Assembly: GCA_963793415.1 (NCBI GenBank)
Contig: CAWCAC010000002.1
Span: forward strand, 248,001-312,000
From: CAXMST01 sp963793415
GTDB taxonomy: Bacteria > Actinomycetota > Thermoleophilia > Solirubrobacterales > 70-9
Reading direction: 5' to 3'
Length of the DNA stretch: 64,000 nucleotides
Shown here: positions 51,585 through 59,946 of the stretch, in pieces
Layout: every line of letters begins with the position of its first letter
Position numbering within the stretch: the stretch's first letter is position 1
Notes under the pieces: model-generated
The model's database searches: none
What the model was told of the DNA's origin: nothing
The model's input: the letters and a program-made list of their open reading frames with translations, nothing else
Position numbers and translations under genes: made by a program

Positions 51585-51638
51585 GGGTGCGTGTCCTTCG
51601 TGTCGCTTTCCGACCGCGCGGCGGTCGCGGGAGCGGCA

Positions 51639-51644
51639 ATTGTA
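51639..51644 (-). promoter_or_regulatory. -10-like hexamer of fdxA
   Basis: Minus strand TACAAT, 54 nt upstream of the TTG start; no clear -35. Divergent from the SDR gene. Confidence 0.45.
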
Positions 51645-51691
51645 GAGATCGCGGTGTTCGATGCTCCGCCCGGCTCAGGGCGCGGGACGGG

Positions 51692-51697
51692 TAGGGT
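51692..51697 (+). promoter_or_regulatory. -10-like hexamer for the NmrA-like gene (leaderless)
   Basis: TAGGGT ends 8 nt before the GTG at 51706, deciding that start among in-frame candidates. Confidence 0.5.
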
Positions 51698-51705
51698 TCG
51701 CCGCC

Positions 51706-52578
51706 GTGATCCTGCTCACGGGCGCAACGGGAGTGGTGGGGTCGGCGCTCCTCCAGCAGCTGCTTGCCGACGGCGAGGACGTGCGCTGCCTCGTTCGCGA
51801 TCCGAAGCAGCTCGGCCCCGACCGGGTCCGGGTCGGCCTCTCGCTCGCCGACCTCGGCGACCCACGCGGCCTGCGGCACGCCGTCCGCGGCGCCGACACC
51901 GTGATCCACCTCGCCGCCGCGGTCCGCGATCAGCCCCCGAAGCGGCTTGAGGAGATCAACGCGCTCGGCACCTACCGGCTGCTGCGGGCAGCCGAGGCCG
52001 CCGGCGTACGCCGCTTCGTCTTCTTCAGCGCGATCGGCGCCAGCCTCCATCAGCGCACGCGCTTCTTCCGCTCGAAGGCGCTCGCCGAGGACATCGTCGC
52101 GGGCGCCGACGGAATCGAGACCACGATCCTCGCTCCCTCGATCGTCTATGCGCCCGACGACCCCTGGGTGACGATGATGCGGCGCCTGGCGCTGTTGCCG
52201 TTGATGCCGATCTCGGGCTCCGGCCGAGCCGCGTTCGAGCCGCTCTGCGCCGCCGACGCCGCCGCGGCGGCGATCGCCTCGATCACCGCCGAGCCCGGCC
52301 GCTATGAGCTGGCCGGCCCCCAGCGGCTCACCTACAACGAGATCGCCCGCGAGATCGGGCGCTCGACCGGCCGCGTCCGGCCCCAGATCCATGTACCGCT
52401 GCCGGTCGTCCGCCGCGGCCTTTTGGCGCTGCGACGGCTGGTCGGCGAGAAGGCGTTCGCGACCTGGGAGGAAGCGGAGCTGATGGAGGTCGGGATGCTT
52501 GCCGAGCACGGCACCGCCGACATGCGCCGGCTCGGGGTCGACCCGGCGCCGATGAGCGCCGTGCTCGGCGGACCCTAG
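51706..52578 (+). CDS. NAD(P)-binding SDR/NmrA-like oxidoreductase
   Basis: 290 aa atypical short-chain dehydrogenase. LLTGATGVVGSALLQQLL is the glycine-rich dinucleotide motif at residue 2 onward. VIHLAAAVRD, FFSAIGAS and the RSKALAEDIV region replace the classical YxxxK with SKALAE, so the enzyme resembles NDUFA9/NmrA-type epimerases and chaperone-like proteins. GTG start. Tail-to-tail overlap of 4 bp with the next gene. Confidence 0.84.
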   Translation: MILLTGATGVVGSALLQQLLADGEDVRCLVRDPKQLGPDRVRVGLSLADLGDPRGLRHAVRGADTVIHLAAAVRDQPPKRLEEINALGTYRLLRAAEAAGVRRFVFFSAIGASLHQRTRFFRSKALAEDIVAGADGIETTILAPSIVYAPDDPWVTMMRRLALLPLMPISGSGRAAFEPLCAADAAAAAIASITAEPGRYELAGPQRLTYNEIAREIGRSTGRVRPQIHVPLPVVRRGLLALRRLVGEKAFATWEEAELMEVGMLAEHGTADMRRLGVDPAPMSAVLGGP

Positions 52579-53036
52579 GCCGCCGGAGCCTCGGCCTCGG
52601 GCCGAGCCTCTGGAGTCGCGCCGCGAGCGGCAACAAGCTCCAGCACGGTGCCGGCGAGCAGCAGCAGCGACGCGTAGGTGGCGAGCTGCAGACCCCAGCC
52701 TGCCTCGACGAGGCCGCCGAACGAGTTCGAGTCGACGTCACCGAGATCGACGAAGCCGATCAGGGCGCTGAGCGCCGCCGCCCCCACCGAGACGAGCAGC
52801 CACATCGGGCGCTTCAGGCCGCGGCCGGCGGCGACAGCCGTCTGGATGCCGATCACGAGCACGAGCCCGATCAGGATCGGGCCGTCCTTGTCGAGACCGC
52901 CGACGCTGAGGTCGGCCGCGTCGGACTTGACCCAGGTGCCGATCGAGCCGATCAGGACCAGCGCCCCGGCGAGAGCGGTGAGCAGAAGTGCGGCGGCGCC
53001 GAGGCCCGACCGCGGAATGCGAGTGAGTGAATCCAT
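52575..53036 (-). CDS. Four-helix membrane protein, unknown
   Basis: 153 aa with hydrophobic segments at about 12-32, 49-70, 78-98 and 118-138 and a Pro/Glu/Ala tail. Many Gly and Asp in the loop GGLDKDGPILIG. No family recognised. Its ATG 53036 lies inside a longer open frame; the first strong hydrophobic helix starts at once after it. Divergent orientation away from the groEL terminator hairpins. Confidence 0.7.
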   Translation of the reverse strand: MDSLTRIPRSGLGAAALLLTALAGALVLIGSIGTWVKSDAADLSVGGLDKDGPILIGLVLVIGIQTAVAAGRGLKRPMWLLVSVGAAALSALIGFVDLGDVDSNSFGGLVEAGWGLQLATYASLLLLAGTVLELVAARGATPEARPEAEAPAA

Positions 53037-53078
53037 GGCCGTAGCCTGACGCAGGCCAAGGCGGACACCCACGAACGA

Positions 53079-53115
53079 GAAGAGCCCGGCCGACCGAGGT
53101 CGAACCGGGCTCTTC
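53079..53115 (-). terminator. Second stem-loop after groEL
   Basis: Perfect 11-bp stem GAAGAGCCCGG / CCGGGCTCTTC with a 15-nt loop. Lies 55 nt past the groEL stop, following another hairpin; the pair probably ends the groESL transcript. Confidence 0.65.
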
Positions 53116-53122
53116 GAAGCCA

Positions 53123-53162
53123 CTCTCAGGGGCGGAAGGGTTGGAACCGCCCCCGTTGAGAG
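53123..53162 (-). terminator. First stem-loop after groEL
   Basis: CTCTCA-GGGGCGG paired with CCGCCCCCGTTGAGAG (small bulge), 7 nt past the groEL stop at 53170. A tandem terminator with the next hairpin; no T-tract in this high-G+C genome. Confidence 0.65.
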
Positions 53163-53169
53163 AGGTTCC

Positions 53170-54798
53170 TTACATCATGCCGCCCATGTCCGGCATACCG
53201 CCGGGCATGCCGCCACCCTCGGCATCGGCCGGCTCGGCGACGATGCACTCGGTGGTCAGGATGTTCTTGGCGATCGAGGCAGCGTTCTGCAGCGCAGACC
53301 GCGTCACCATCGTCGGGTCGATGACACCTGCGGCGATCAGGTCGCCGTAGTCGCCGGTGCCCGCGTTGAGACCCTCGCCGGGCTTCATGTCGCGGACCTT
53401 GTTGACCACGACCGAGCCCTCGAAGCCGGAGTTCTCCGCGATCTGGCGGATCGGCTCCTCGAGTGCCTTGCGGATGATCTCCACACCGGTCGCCTCGTCA
53501 CCGTCGAGCCCGTCGGCGTTGACGGCCTCCTGAGCGTTGAGGAGAGCGACGCCACCACCGGGAACGATGCCCTCTTCGAGAGCGGCCCGGGTGGCCTGCA
53601 GCGCGTCCTCGACGCGGTGCTTCTTCTCCTTCATCTCGGTCTCCGTCGCGGCACCGACCTTGACGACGGCAACGCCGCCGGCCAGCTTCGCCAGGCGCTC
53701 CTGGAGCTTCTCCCGGTCGAAGTCGGAGTCGGTGTTGTCGATCTCGGAGCGGATCTGGTTGATCCGACCCTCGATCTGCGACTTGTCACCGGAACCGTCG
53801 ATGATCGTCGTGTCGTCCTTGCCGACGACGACGCGGCGGGCGTGACCGAGCTGGGTCAGCTGGGTGTTCTCCAGCTTCAGGCCCATCTCCTCGGTGATCA
53901 CTTCGCCACCGGTGAGGATCGCGATGTCCTCGAGCATCCGCTTGCGGCGGTCGCCGAAGCCGGGTGCCTTGACCGCGACGCCGGTGAAGGTGCCACGGAG
54001 CTTGTTGACGACGAGCGTCGCAAGCGCCTCGCCCTCGAGGTCCTCGGCCACGATCACGAGCGGCTTGCCGCCCTGCATGACCTGCTCGAGGATCGGCAGC
54101 AGCTCGCGCACGTTGCCGATCTTCTGGTTGGCGATCAGGATGTAGGGGTCCTCGAGGACTGCCTCCATCCGGTCCTGGTCGGTGACCATGTAGGGCGAGA
54201 TGTAGCCCTTGTCGAACTGCATGCCCTCGGTGAACTCGAGCTCCATGCCGAACGTCTGGCCCTCTTCGACGTTGACGACGCCGTCCTTGCCGACCTTCTC
54301 GATCGCGTCGGCGATGATGTCGCCGATCTCCTCGTCGGCGGCCGAGATCGAAGCGACCTTGGCGATCTGCTCCTTGCCTCCGACCTCCTTCGACTGCGAC
54401 TCGCGCAGGTTCTCGACGACCTGGTTGACGGCCGTCTCGATGCCCTTGCGGAGGCCGAGCGGGTTGGCGCCGGCAGCCACGTTCTTGAGGCCCGAGCGGA
54501 CGATCGTCTGAGCGAGCAGCGTCGCGGTCGTCGTACCGTCGCCGGCGACGTCGTTGGTCGCCGTGGCGACCTCGCGGACGAGCTGGCTGCCCTGGTTGGC
54601 GAAGACGTCCTCGATCTCGATCTCTCGAGCGATCGTGACGCCATCGTTGGTGATCGTCGGCGCGCCGAACTTCTTGTCGAGCACGACGTAGCGGCCCTTC
54701 GGGCCGAGGGTTACCTTGACGGCGTCGGCGACGGCGTCGACGCCGTCCTGCAGCGCCTGGCGCGCGTCGGCGCCGTACTTGAGCTCCTTGTGAGCCAT
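53170..54798 (-). CDS. groL: Chaperonin GroEL
   Basis: 542 aa Hsp60. Conserved ATP-site segments include DGTTTATLLAQTIV and VKVGAATETEMKEKKHRVEDAL, and the C-terminus ends in a Gly/Met-rich GGMPGGMPDMGGMM tail that projects into the folding cavity. Folds proteins with GroES in an ATP-driven cycle. AGGAGG precedes the ATG. 47 bp after groES, one transcript under CIRCE control. Two stem-loops follow the gene. Confidence 0.97.
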   Translation of the reverse strand: MAHKELKYGADARQALQDGVDAVADAVKVTLGPKGRYVVLDKKFGAPTITNDGVTIAREIEIEDVFANQGSQLVREVATATNDVAGDGTTTATLLAQTIVRSGLKNVAAGANPLGLRKGIETAVNQVVENLRESQSKEVGGKEQIAKVASISAADEEIGDIIADAIEKVGKDGVVNVEEGQTFGMELEFTEGMQFDKGYISPYMVTDQDRMEAVLEDPYILIANQKIGNVRELLPILEQVMQGGKPLVIVAEDLEGEALATLVVNKLRGTFTGVAVKAPGFGDRRKRMLEDIAILTGGEVITEEMGLKLENTQLTQLGHARRVVVGKDDTTIIDGSGDKSQIEGRINQIRSEIDNTDSDFDREKLQERLAKLAGGVAVVKVGAATETEMKEKKHRVEDALQATRAALEEGIVPGGGVALLNAQEAVNADGLDGDEATGVEIIRKALEEPIRQIAENSGFEGSVVVNKVRDMKPGEGLNAGTGDYGDLIAAGVIDPTMVTRSALQNAASIAKNILTTECIVAEPADAEGGGMPGGMPDMGGMM

Positions 54799-54845
54799 AT
54801 CTCTAGTTCCTCCTGATTCAGGTGTGTGTCAGATCCGGGGCGGCG

Positions 54846-55136
54846 TTACTCGACCTTGGCCAGAACGTCGGACTCGCGCAGGACCAGCAGGTCCTCGCCG
54901 TCGACCTTGACCTCGGTGCCGCCGTACTTGCTGTAGAGGACCGTGTCCCCCTCAGCGACGTCGAGCGGGATCCGCTTCTCGCCGTCCTCGTCCCAGGCGC
55001 CGTCACCGACTGCGATGACCTCGCCCTTCTGGGGCTTCTCCTTGGCAGTGTCGGGGAGCACGAGGCCGCTGGCCGTCGTCTCCTCCTCGTCGAGCGCCCG
55101 GATGATCAGGCGGTCCCCAAGGGGCTTGAGCTTCAT
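54846..55136 (-). CDS. groS: Co-chaperonin GroES
   Basis: 96 aa Hsp10. MKLKPLGDRLIIRALDEEETTASGLVLPDTAKEKPQ contains the mobile loop (about residues 19-32) that binds GroEL, and KYGGTEVKVDGEDLLVLRESD closes the barrel. GGAGG lies 10 nt before the ATG. Preceded by a CIRCE operator and a consensus-like promoter, so it should be repressed by HrcA and heat induced. Confidence 0.96.
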   Translation of the reverse strand: MKLKPLGDRLIIRALDEEETTASGLVLPDTAKEKPQKGEVIAVGDGAWDEDGEKRIPLDVAEGDTVLYSKYGGTEVKVDGEDLLVLRESDVLAKVE

Positions 55137-55217
55137 TTCGTATTACCTCCGTGGACTTGGTTGAGTTGCTTCGAAGCTGATGCACCGTGGCTCTGGATCA
55201 GCGATCCCGGGCCCTCG

Positions 55218-55244
55218 TTGGCACTCCAAGGTGCAGAGTGCCAA
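55218..55244. promoter_or_regulatory. CIRCE operator upstream of groES
   Basis: TTGGCACTC-N9-GAGTGCCAA, a perfect 9-bp inverted repeat with the 9-nt spacer of CIRCE (consensus TTAGCACTC-N9-GAGTGCTAA). It starts 12 nt downstream of the -10 hexamer, where HrcA blocks transcription. hrcA itself is not in the window. Confidence 0.9.
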
Positions 55245-55256
55245 GGCGCGTTGCGC

Positions 55257-55284
55257 AATATAGCGCGCCGCGCCCGTCGGTCAA
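55257..55284 (-). promoter_or_regulatory. Sigma-70-type promoter of groES-groEL
   Basis: Minus strand TTGACC (55279-55284), 16 nt, TATATT (55257-55262), the best promoter match in the window. The CIRCE operator follows 12 nt downstream. Confidence 0.8.
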
Positions 55285-55287
55285 GTG

Positions 55288-55644
55288 ATCTAAGTGTGAA
55301 CGGCTCAGATCGGTGGGTGGAGTGGACCAGGGACGCGGGAGGGTCCAGGTTGGCTGCAGGCGGGCGTTTGCAAAGAGGGGACGCTGATGGAGGTGTTGGC
55401 CGGAGCCCGAGGGGCGGCCGAGGAACGAGGTGCATCATTTGCATTCCGTGGGGATGCAGATGATGCAGTTGGTCTCGGGCCGGGCAGCGAGGGTCGCACG
55501 AAACCTGCGAAATCCGCACCTCCGGCGCACGCCCTCGAAACCTGGGCCGCACCGTCACGCAGGCCGGCCCCATCTCCCCTCCCTCACTGCAGATCCGCGG
55601 CCCGGACCCTGGCCCCGCGGCTCGGACGGCCACGCGTCGCGACG
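55288..55644 (+). repeat. Intergenic element B (hairpin plus conserved 3' block)
   Basis: Same plan as element A: hairpin at 55431-55467, then 113 nt, then the block 55581-55644 with CCCTCACTGC and CTCGGACGGCCACGCGTC identical to element A, ending 23 nt from the 3' end of the facing minus-strand gene. The left end GATCTAAGTG (55288-55297) weakly mirrors GATCTGCAGTG at the right. The hairpin sequence shares nothing with that of A. Confidence 0.6.
55431..55467 (+). repeat. Long imperfect inverted repeat in element B
   Basis: Arms 55431-55447 and 55451-55467 (TGCATCATTTGCATTCC and GGGATGCAGATGATGCA) around a GTG loop: 17 pairs, of which two are G-U only if the plus strand is transcribed (A-C mismatches on the other strand). 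An outer GCCCGAG / CTCGGGC stem (55405-55411, 55474-55480) encloses it. Confidence 0.8.
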
Positions 55645-55667
55645 GCGCCGGCCGCCGCACCGAACCC

Positions 55668-56147
55668 TCAGCTGCACGCCAGCAGCTGGACTCCGAGCCG
55701 TTTCGCCAGCCCCTCGCCGCCGCCGCGCATCACGTAGTCGTGGTTCCAACGGAAGACAGGAGCGGCGATCGGGCCGACCAGGTTCATCCAGGGCTTCGTC
55801 GTCTGCACGTTCCACTCGTAGAGAACGGCGGTGACGCCGTCGGCCTCGAACAGGCGCCAGCTGCCGGTGCCCTCGAGGGCGCCGCTCGCCTCGCCCTCGA
55901 GCAGGCGCGGGCGCTCGATCCTGGTCGCGACGACCTCGAAGCGGACCGGGTAGGGAATCTTGCTGCGCCACTCGTAGCGGCCGCGGCGGCCGGTGCCGTC
56001 CGGGCCGCCGGCGCCGAGCTCGACGGCCTCTGTCACCCCGGGCCACCACTCCGGCCAGCGGGCCGAGTCCCAGATCAGCTCGTAGACGGCCTCGCGCTCG
56101 GCCTCCAGCAGCCAGGTGGTGAGGAATCTGTACTCGCGCCGGCGCAC
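55668..56147 (-). CDS. SRPBCC/START-type ligand-binding protein
   Basis: 159 aa polyketide-cyclase/dehydrase-like fold with a deep hydrophobic pocket. YRFLTTWLLEAEREAVYELIWDSARWPEWWPGV is the family N-terminus (W-x-W-WPGV turn), the middle strands carry RYEWRSKIPYPVRFEV, and the end has a long C-terminal helix region HDYVMRGGGEGLAKRL. Ligand unknown. GTG start at 56147; 25 nt downstream of the ASCH gene on the same strand. Confidence 0.83.
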   Translation of the reverse strand: MRRREYRFLTTWLLEAEREAVYELIWDSARWPEWWPGVTEAVELGAGGPDGTGRRGRYEWRSKIPYPVRFEVVATRIERPRLLEGEASGALEGTGSWRLFEADGVTAVLYEWNVQTTKPWMNLVGPIAAPVFRWNHDYVMRGGGEGLAKRLGVQLLACS

Positions 56148-56172
56148 GGGGTGCCCCGCCCTTGCCGCAGGT

Positions 56173-56574
56173 TCAGTTCGGGGACGGCGGTTCGCCGTTG
56201 CCGAACGAGCCGACGGGGCGCTCGACGATCTGCGAGAAGCGGATCACGCTGACGAGGTCGTCCTCGCTGATCGCCCGGTCGTAGATCTTCTCGAGGAAGT
56301 CGATCGACTCCTCGGTGCGCCGGAACTCGGGGTTGTCGTGCTCGATGTCGCGCGGGCTCAGGTCGCGGATGCGCTTGACCGAGACGTCGTCGATGACCGC
56401 CGCGAAGATCTTCTCGCGGGGACCGTGACGACCGCCGACCGTGACCCAGACGACCTGGCCGCGGTCGTACTTGCGGGTCTTGTCGCCGAGCCGAATCGTG
56501 GCCGTCTTGCGGCCCCGCTTGAGCTGGTCGACGAAGATCGGGGAGTAGAAGTTGAGTACGTAGAGGGCGTTCAC
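56173..56574 (-). CDS. ASCH-domain protein
   Basis: 133 aa. Begins with ALYVLNFYSPIFVDQLKRGRKTATIRLGDKTRKY, the nucleic-acid-binding ASCH fold (related to PUA), and has GQVVWVTVGGR and AAVIDDVSVKRIRDLSPRDIEHDN. ASCH proteins bind RNA or hydrolyse N4-acetylcytidine (EcYqfB type); neither is shown. GTG start. Followed by the SRPBCC gene, probably cotranscribed. Confidence 0.82.
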   Translation of the reverse strand: MNALYVLNFYSPIFVDQLKRGRKTATIRLGDKTRKYDRGQVVWVTVGGRHGPREKIFAAVIDDVSVKRIRDLSPRDIEHDNPEFRRTEESIDFLEKIYDRAISEDDLVSVIRFSQIVERPVGSFGNGEPPSPN

Positions 56575-56637
56575 GGCGATCTGTATCGGGAGCGTAACCT
56601 GATCGGTGATCGGTTGCGGATCGCTCGGGGCCGGGCC

Positions 56638-57360
56638 CTACTCCGTTCCCGACTCGGCATCCGGATAGCCCGCCTCGCCGATCAGGGGCACGAACCGGCA
56701 GGCGGCAAGCGTCTCGCGCCTGAACGTCTCACCCTCGGGCGAGACCAGGTCGCGATCGACCGCCGCGGGCCGGGTCCAGCGGACCAGGTGTTCCTCCCGC
56801 CGCGATCCCCGCTCGGCCGGCGTCGCGACCGGCGCGACGAGGCGGCCGCCCGGCGCCAGCTGGGCGAGCAGCGCCTGGGGCTCGGCCGGCGTCGCGGCGT
56901 GGACGGCGATCACGTCCCAGGGGCCGCGGTCGCCGAGGCCGACGCTGCCGTCGGCGCAGATCACCTCGACACCTTCGACGCCGGCGCGGGCAAGATTGCC
57001 GCGGGCGAGCGCGGCGAGCTCGGGCAGGCGCTCGACTGATACGACCTCGCCCGCGAGGCGGGCAAGGATCGCCGCCGAGTAGCCGCTGCCGGTGCCGATC
57101 TCGAGCGCGCGATCGGATCCGGAAGGGGCCAGCGCCTGACAGATTGCGGCGACGATCCACGGCTGCGAGACGGTCTGCCCGTATCCGAGGGCGACGGCAC
57201 GATCCGCATACGCCTCCCCGCTCCGTTCCGCCGGCACGAACAACTCGCGGGGGACCGAGCGCATCGCGTCGAGCACCCGCTGATCGTCGATGCCTCTCGC
57301 AGCGAGTTGTCGGTCGACCATCGCGACCCGCTCCCGGTGACGATCGTCGTCTGCGTCCAT
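56638..57360 (-). CDS. pcm: Protein-L-isoaspartate O-methyltransferase
   Basis: 240 aa SAM-dependent enzyme repairing isoaspartyl damage. The SAM loop ALEIGTGSGYSAAILARLA (about 94-112) and the family motif VALGYGQTVSQPWIVAAICQAL (about 55-76) are clear. Length fits. It is on the same strand and 14 nt upstream of nothing coding; the Crp-like gene lies 14 nt upstream of its start, so the two probably form a transcript. Confidence 0.9.
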   Translation of the reverse strand: MDADDDRHRERVAMVDRQLAARGIDDQRVLDAMRSVPRELFVPAERSGEAYADRAVALGYGQTVSQPWIVAAICQALAPSGSDRALEIGTGSGYSAAILARLAGEVVSVERLPELAALARGNLARAGVEGVEVICADGSVGLGDRGPWDVIAVHAATPAEPQALLAQLAPGGRLVAPVATPAERGSRREEHLVRWTRPAAVDRDLVSPEGETFRRETLAACRFVPLIGEAGYPDAESGTE

Positions 57361-57374
57361 CGCCGACCCGGCGC

Positions 57375-58073
57375 TCAGAAGATGTACGCGCGCAGGCGCT
57401 GCGTCTCGAGCACCGTCACCCGCCCGCGGCCGACCCGGACCACCCCTGCCCGCTCGAGCACGGCGAGGAAGCGGCTGACGCTCTCCCGCGAGGTACCGGC
57501 GAGCTGGGCGAGGTCGGCCTGATTCATCCGGATCGTCACGCCCTCGCGAGCGCCACCCCCGTCTGCAGCCTCGGCGACGAGTTGCGAGAGCACGCCGGCA
57601 ACGCGACTCGGCACGGTCTGGAAGGACTGGCGCGCAACGCGCTCGTTCGTCTCGCGGACGCGGCGTGTGAGCGCGACGACGAGCTTCGCCGTGATCTCGG
57701 GGTTGCGCTCGAGCAGGCCGCGCATGTCGCGGGCCGCGACCGCCAGCAGCTCGACGTCGGTGAGCGCCTCGACGCTGGCCGAGCGGACCTCGCCGTCGAG
57801 CATCGCGAGCTCACCGACGATCTCGCCGGGGCCGAGCGTCGCCAGCGCGATCGCGCGACCGTCGGAGTGCTCGCGGGTGACCCTGACCTCGCCGGAGCGG
57901 ATCACGTAACAGGCGTCGCTCTCGTCGCCCTCGTGGAAGACGCGGGCGCCCTTCGGGAATGAGCGCGGCACCGCGACCTGCGAGATCCGCTCGAGCTCGG
58001 TCGTCTCGAGGCCCGCGAGCAGCGGGACCCGCGCGAGCAGCTCGGTCGTCGACGGTGCCTCTTCCTCCCTCAT
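57375..58073 (-). CDS. Crp/Fnr-family transcription regulator
   Basis: 232 aa. N-terminal cyclic-nucleotide-binding fold: FPKGARVFHEGDESDACYVIRSGEVRVTRE and LGPGEIVGELAMLDGEVRSASVEAL (the phosphate-binding GELAML is at about 87-92). C-terminal winged helix: MNQADLAQLAGTSRESVSRFLAVLERAG, ending IF. No Cys cluster of the oxygen-sensing Fnr type. The TGTGA-N6-TCACA site at 46672-46689 is a plausible target. ATG 58073 is preceded by GATAAT at 9 nt. Confidence 0.9.
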   Translation of the reverse strand: MREEEAPSTTELLARVPLLAGLETTELERISQVAVPRSFPKGARVFHEGDESDACYVIRSGEVRVTREHSDGRAIALATLGPGEIVGELAMLDGEVRSASVEALTDVELLAVAARDMRGLLERNPEITAKLVVALTRRVRETNERVARQSFQTVPSRVAGVLSQLVAEAADGGGAREGVTIRMNQADLAQLAGTSRESVSRFLAVLERAGVVRVGRGRVTVLETQRLRAYIF

Positions 58074-58156
58074 CCGCCGGTCATTATCCCGGCTCCGGCG
58101 ACGGTCGCACGGCGACCCTCCGGATCGAAGCCGCTGAAGCGGCCCGCGCGCGGCCC

Positions 58157-58921
58157 TCAGAGCTGGCAACCCTCGCACCAGAAAGTGACGCGGTTGTCGT
58201 CTCCCTGTCCGCGCGAGCGGATCGCCCCACCGCAGCGCGGGCAGGGTCGCCGCGAGAGCTTTCCGTAGATCTGCTCCGGCCGGGCGCCCTTCGCGATCGC
58301 GGTCTCCATCACCCACTTCGAGTTGGTGACGATCGCGGACGCCTCCTCCGGCTCGAGCCTGGCGATCCGCCGCCACGGGCTCACCCGGGAGAGCCATAGC
58401 GCCTCGATCCGGATCACGTTGCCGATCCCCGCGATCAGCGACTGATCGTTGAGGGCAGCCCCGATCCGCTCGCTCGGTTCCCATTCGAGAATCCGCTGCG
58501 CCGCCGCCCGCTCGTCGAACTCGGGGCGCAGCGGGTCGGGGCCGAGCTGCGCCAGGGCCGGGTCATTGCGCGCCCGCGTCTCGCTGATCAGGCGCAGGAT
58601 CTTGCCGCCGCTCGTGTGGGCGATCGCAGGACCTGAGGCCAGCACCAGCCACGGCTTCCCGAACGGAGCCGATCCGTCGGCGGCGACGCGCCAGCGCCCC
58701 GACATGCCGAGATGGCTGTGGAGGACGAGGTCGTTGTCGAAATGAAGGAGCAGGTGCTTGCCGCGCGCCTCGCTGAGCGTGATCGTCGCTCCGGCGAGCT
58801 CGGTTGCACGACTGTGCAGCGGCGAGCGCAGGTTCGGCGCCTCGGCAACGGCGAGCTGCCGCCCCTTCAGCGCGGTGCCGACGCGCTGCGCGATGCGATG
58901 GATCGTGTCGCCCTCGGGCAT
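58157..58921 (-). CDS. Fpg/Nei-family DNA glycosylase
   Basis: 254 aa. MPEGDTIH carries the catalytic Pro2 and Glu3 of Nei-type (endonuclease VIII) enzymes, GMSGRW lies in the fold centre, and the C-terminal zinc finger CPRCGG ... CEGC is intact. Removes oxidised bases such as thymine glycol or 5-hydroxyuracil. Among actinobacterial members it most resembles the Nei2-like group; exact subclass is not certain. Divergent from the M23 peptidase gene. Confidence 0.92.
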   Translation of the reverse strand: MPEGDTIHRIAQRVGTALKGRQLAVAEAPNLRSPLHSRATELAGATITLSEARGKHLLLHFDNDLVLHSHLGMSGRWRVAADGSAPFGKPWLVLASGPAIAHTSGGKILRLISETRARNDPALAQLGPDPLRPEFDERAAAQRILEWEPSERIGAALNDQSLIAGIGNVIRIEALWLSRVSPWRRIARLEPEEASAIVTNSKWVMETAIAKGARPEQIYGKLSRRPCPRCGGAIRSRGQGDDNRVTFWCEGCQL

Positions 58922-59004
58922 CGGCGCCGACCGGGTTCAGGGCTCGAGCTCGGATGGTCCCTGCTGCATCGCGTCCGAGGTTAGAGCGCGGGCATACTGG
59001 GCCG

Positions 59005-59838
59005 ATGCGATCGACGCCGCTCCGCCTCGCCTCCGCAGCCCTGGTGCTTGCCGCCGCCCTCGCCGGCTCCTCGGCGACGGCAGCTCCGGACCGAGACAAG
59101 GGCGGCGCGGGCATCGGTTTCCGGCTCGAGGCGACCAAGGTGAAGCCGCGCACGGCCCTGTTCGACGGACCCCGCAAGCCGACCCTGCGCTACCGCTTCC
59201 GCGCCGACCGCCGGACCGAGACGATCTCCACCGTCGTCGACGCCAAGCGCGGCCGGGTCGTCGCCGCCTTCCACGAGCGCGGCGCCGAGCCCGGGGTCCG
59301 CCACCGCGAGCGCTGGAACGGGATCACGCGCCGCGGCAAGGCGGCCCGGGACGGGCGCTACCAATGGCGCGTCGGGCCGAAGGGCGGGACGCTGCGCTTC
59401 GCGGGGTCGTTCCGCTTGCACGGACACGTCTTCCCGGTCGACGGCCCGCACGGGGACCGCGGTCCGATCGGCGATTTCGGCGCTCCCCGCAGCGGCGGCC
59501 GCACGCACGAGGGCTTCGACATCACGGGCGCCTGCGGCACCCCGCTCGTCGCCGCCCGCGGCGGCAAGGTCGCCAGGGCCGGCTACGACCCCGTCCTCTA
59601 CGGCTATTTCGTGCTCGTCAACGGCCGTAAGACGAACGAGTCCTACTTCTACTCGCACCTGATCGCGCCGAGCCCCCTGCGCCGGGGCGAGCGGGTCCAC
59701 ACCGGCGATCGCGTCGGCTCGATCGGGCAGACCGGGAATGCGGCAGGCACGCCCTGCCATCTCCACTTCGAGCTGCGAAGACAGGGCGAGCCGATCGATC
59801 CCGAGCCGCGGGTCCGCGACTGGGACGGCTGGAGCTAG
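59005..59838 (+). CDS. Secreted M23 (LytM-type) peptidase-like protein
   Basis: 277 aa with a signal peptide (about 1-26, SSATA|AP). After an Arg-rich beta region comes the M23 core: GGRTHEGFDITGACGTPLVAARGGKVARAG with zinc ligands His168 and Asp172, then HLHFELRRQ with His252 and His254. LytM-type enzymes cleave peptidoglycan cross-links. The two zinc motifs are complete, so it should be active. CATACT ends 6 nt before the ATG. Confidence 0.88.
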   Translation: MRSTPLRLASAALVLAAALAGSSATAAPDRDKGGAGIGFRLEATKVKPRTALFDGPRKPTLRYRFRADRRTETISTVVDAKRGRVVAAFHERGAEPGVRHRERWNGITRRGKAARDGRYQWRVGPKGGTLRFAGSFRLHGHVFPVDGPHGDRGPIGDFGAPRSGGRTHEGFDITGACGTPLVAARGGKVARAGYDPVLYGYFVLVNGRKTNESYFYSHLIAPSPLRRGERVHTGDRVGSIGQTGNAAGTPCHLHFELRRQGEPIDPEPRVRDWDGWS

Positions 59839-59946
59839 GCGCACGGGACCAGTGGGGTTTGCCGCACTTGCGGCTCGCCAACGCTGTGCAAAGCTATCGC
59901 AACGATCGCTCCAATCGAGACTCGTGAGGCAGAGACACCCGATCGG
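59839..59946. other. Short spacer with A-rich stretch before the flippase gene
   Basis: 108 bp; contains AACGCTGTGCAAAGCTATCGCAACG near 59880. No promoter hexamer at leaderless spacing; the gene downstream may rely on an unseen promoter. Confidence 0.3.

Larger units (their letters stand above)
55285..55667. other. Gene-free region between groES promoter and the SRPBCC gene, holds element B
   Basis: 383 bp without a credible gene. Contains the hairpin and conserved block listed separately, plus TGGACC / GGTCCA arms near 55322-55348. Open frames here are short and lack family matches. Confidence 0.7.

Noticed and set aside
51610..51625. GACCGCGCGGCGGTC palindrome upstream of fdxA
   Set aside because: G+C-rich and near the start codon but no match to a known operator; too likely by chance.
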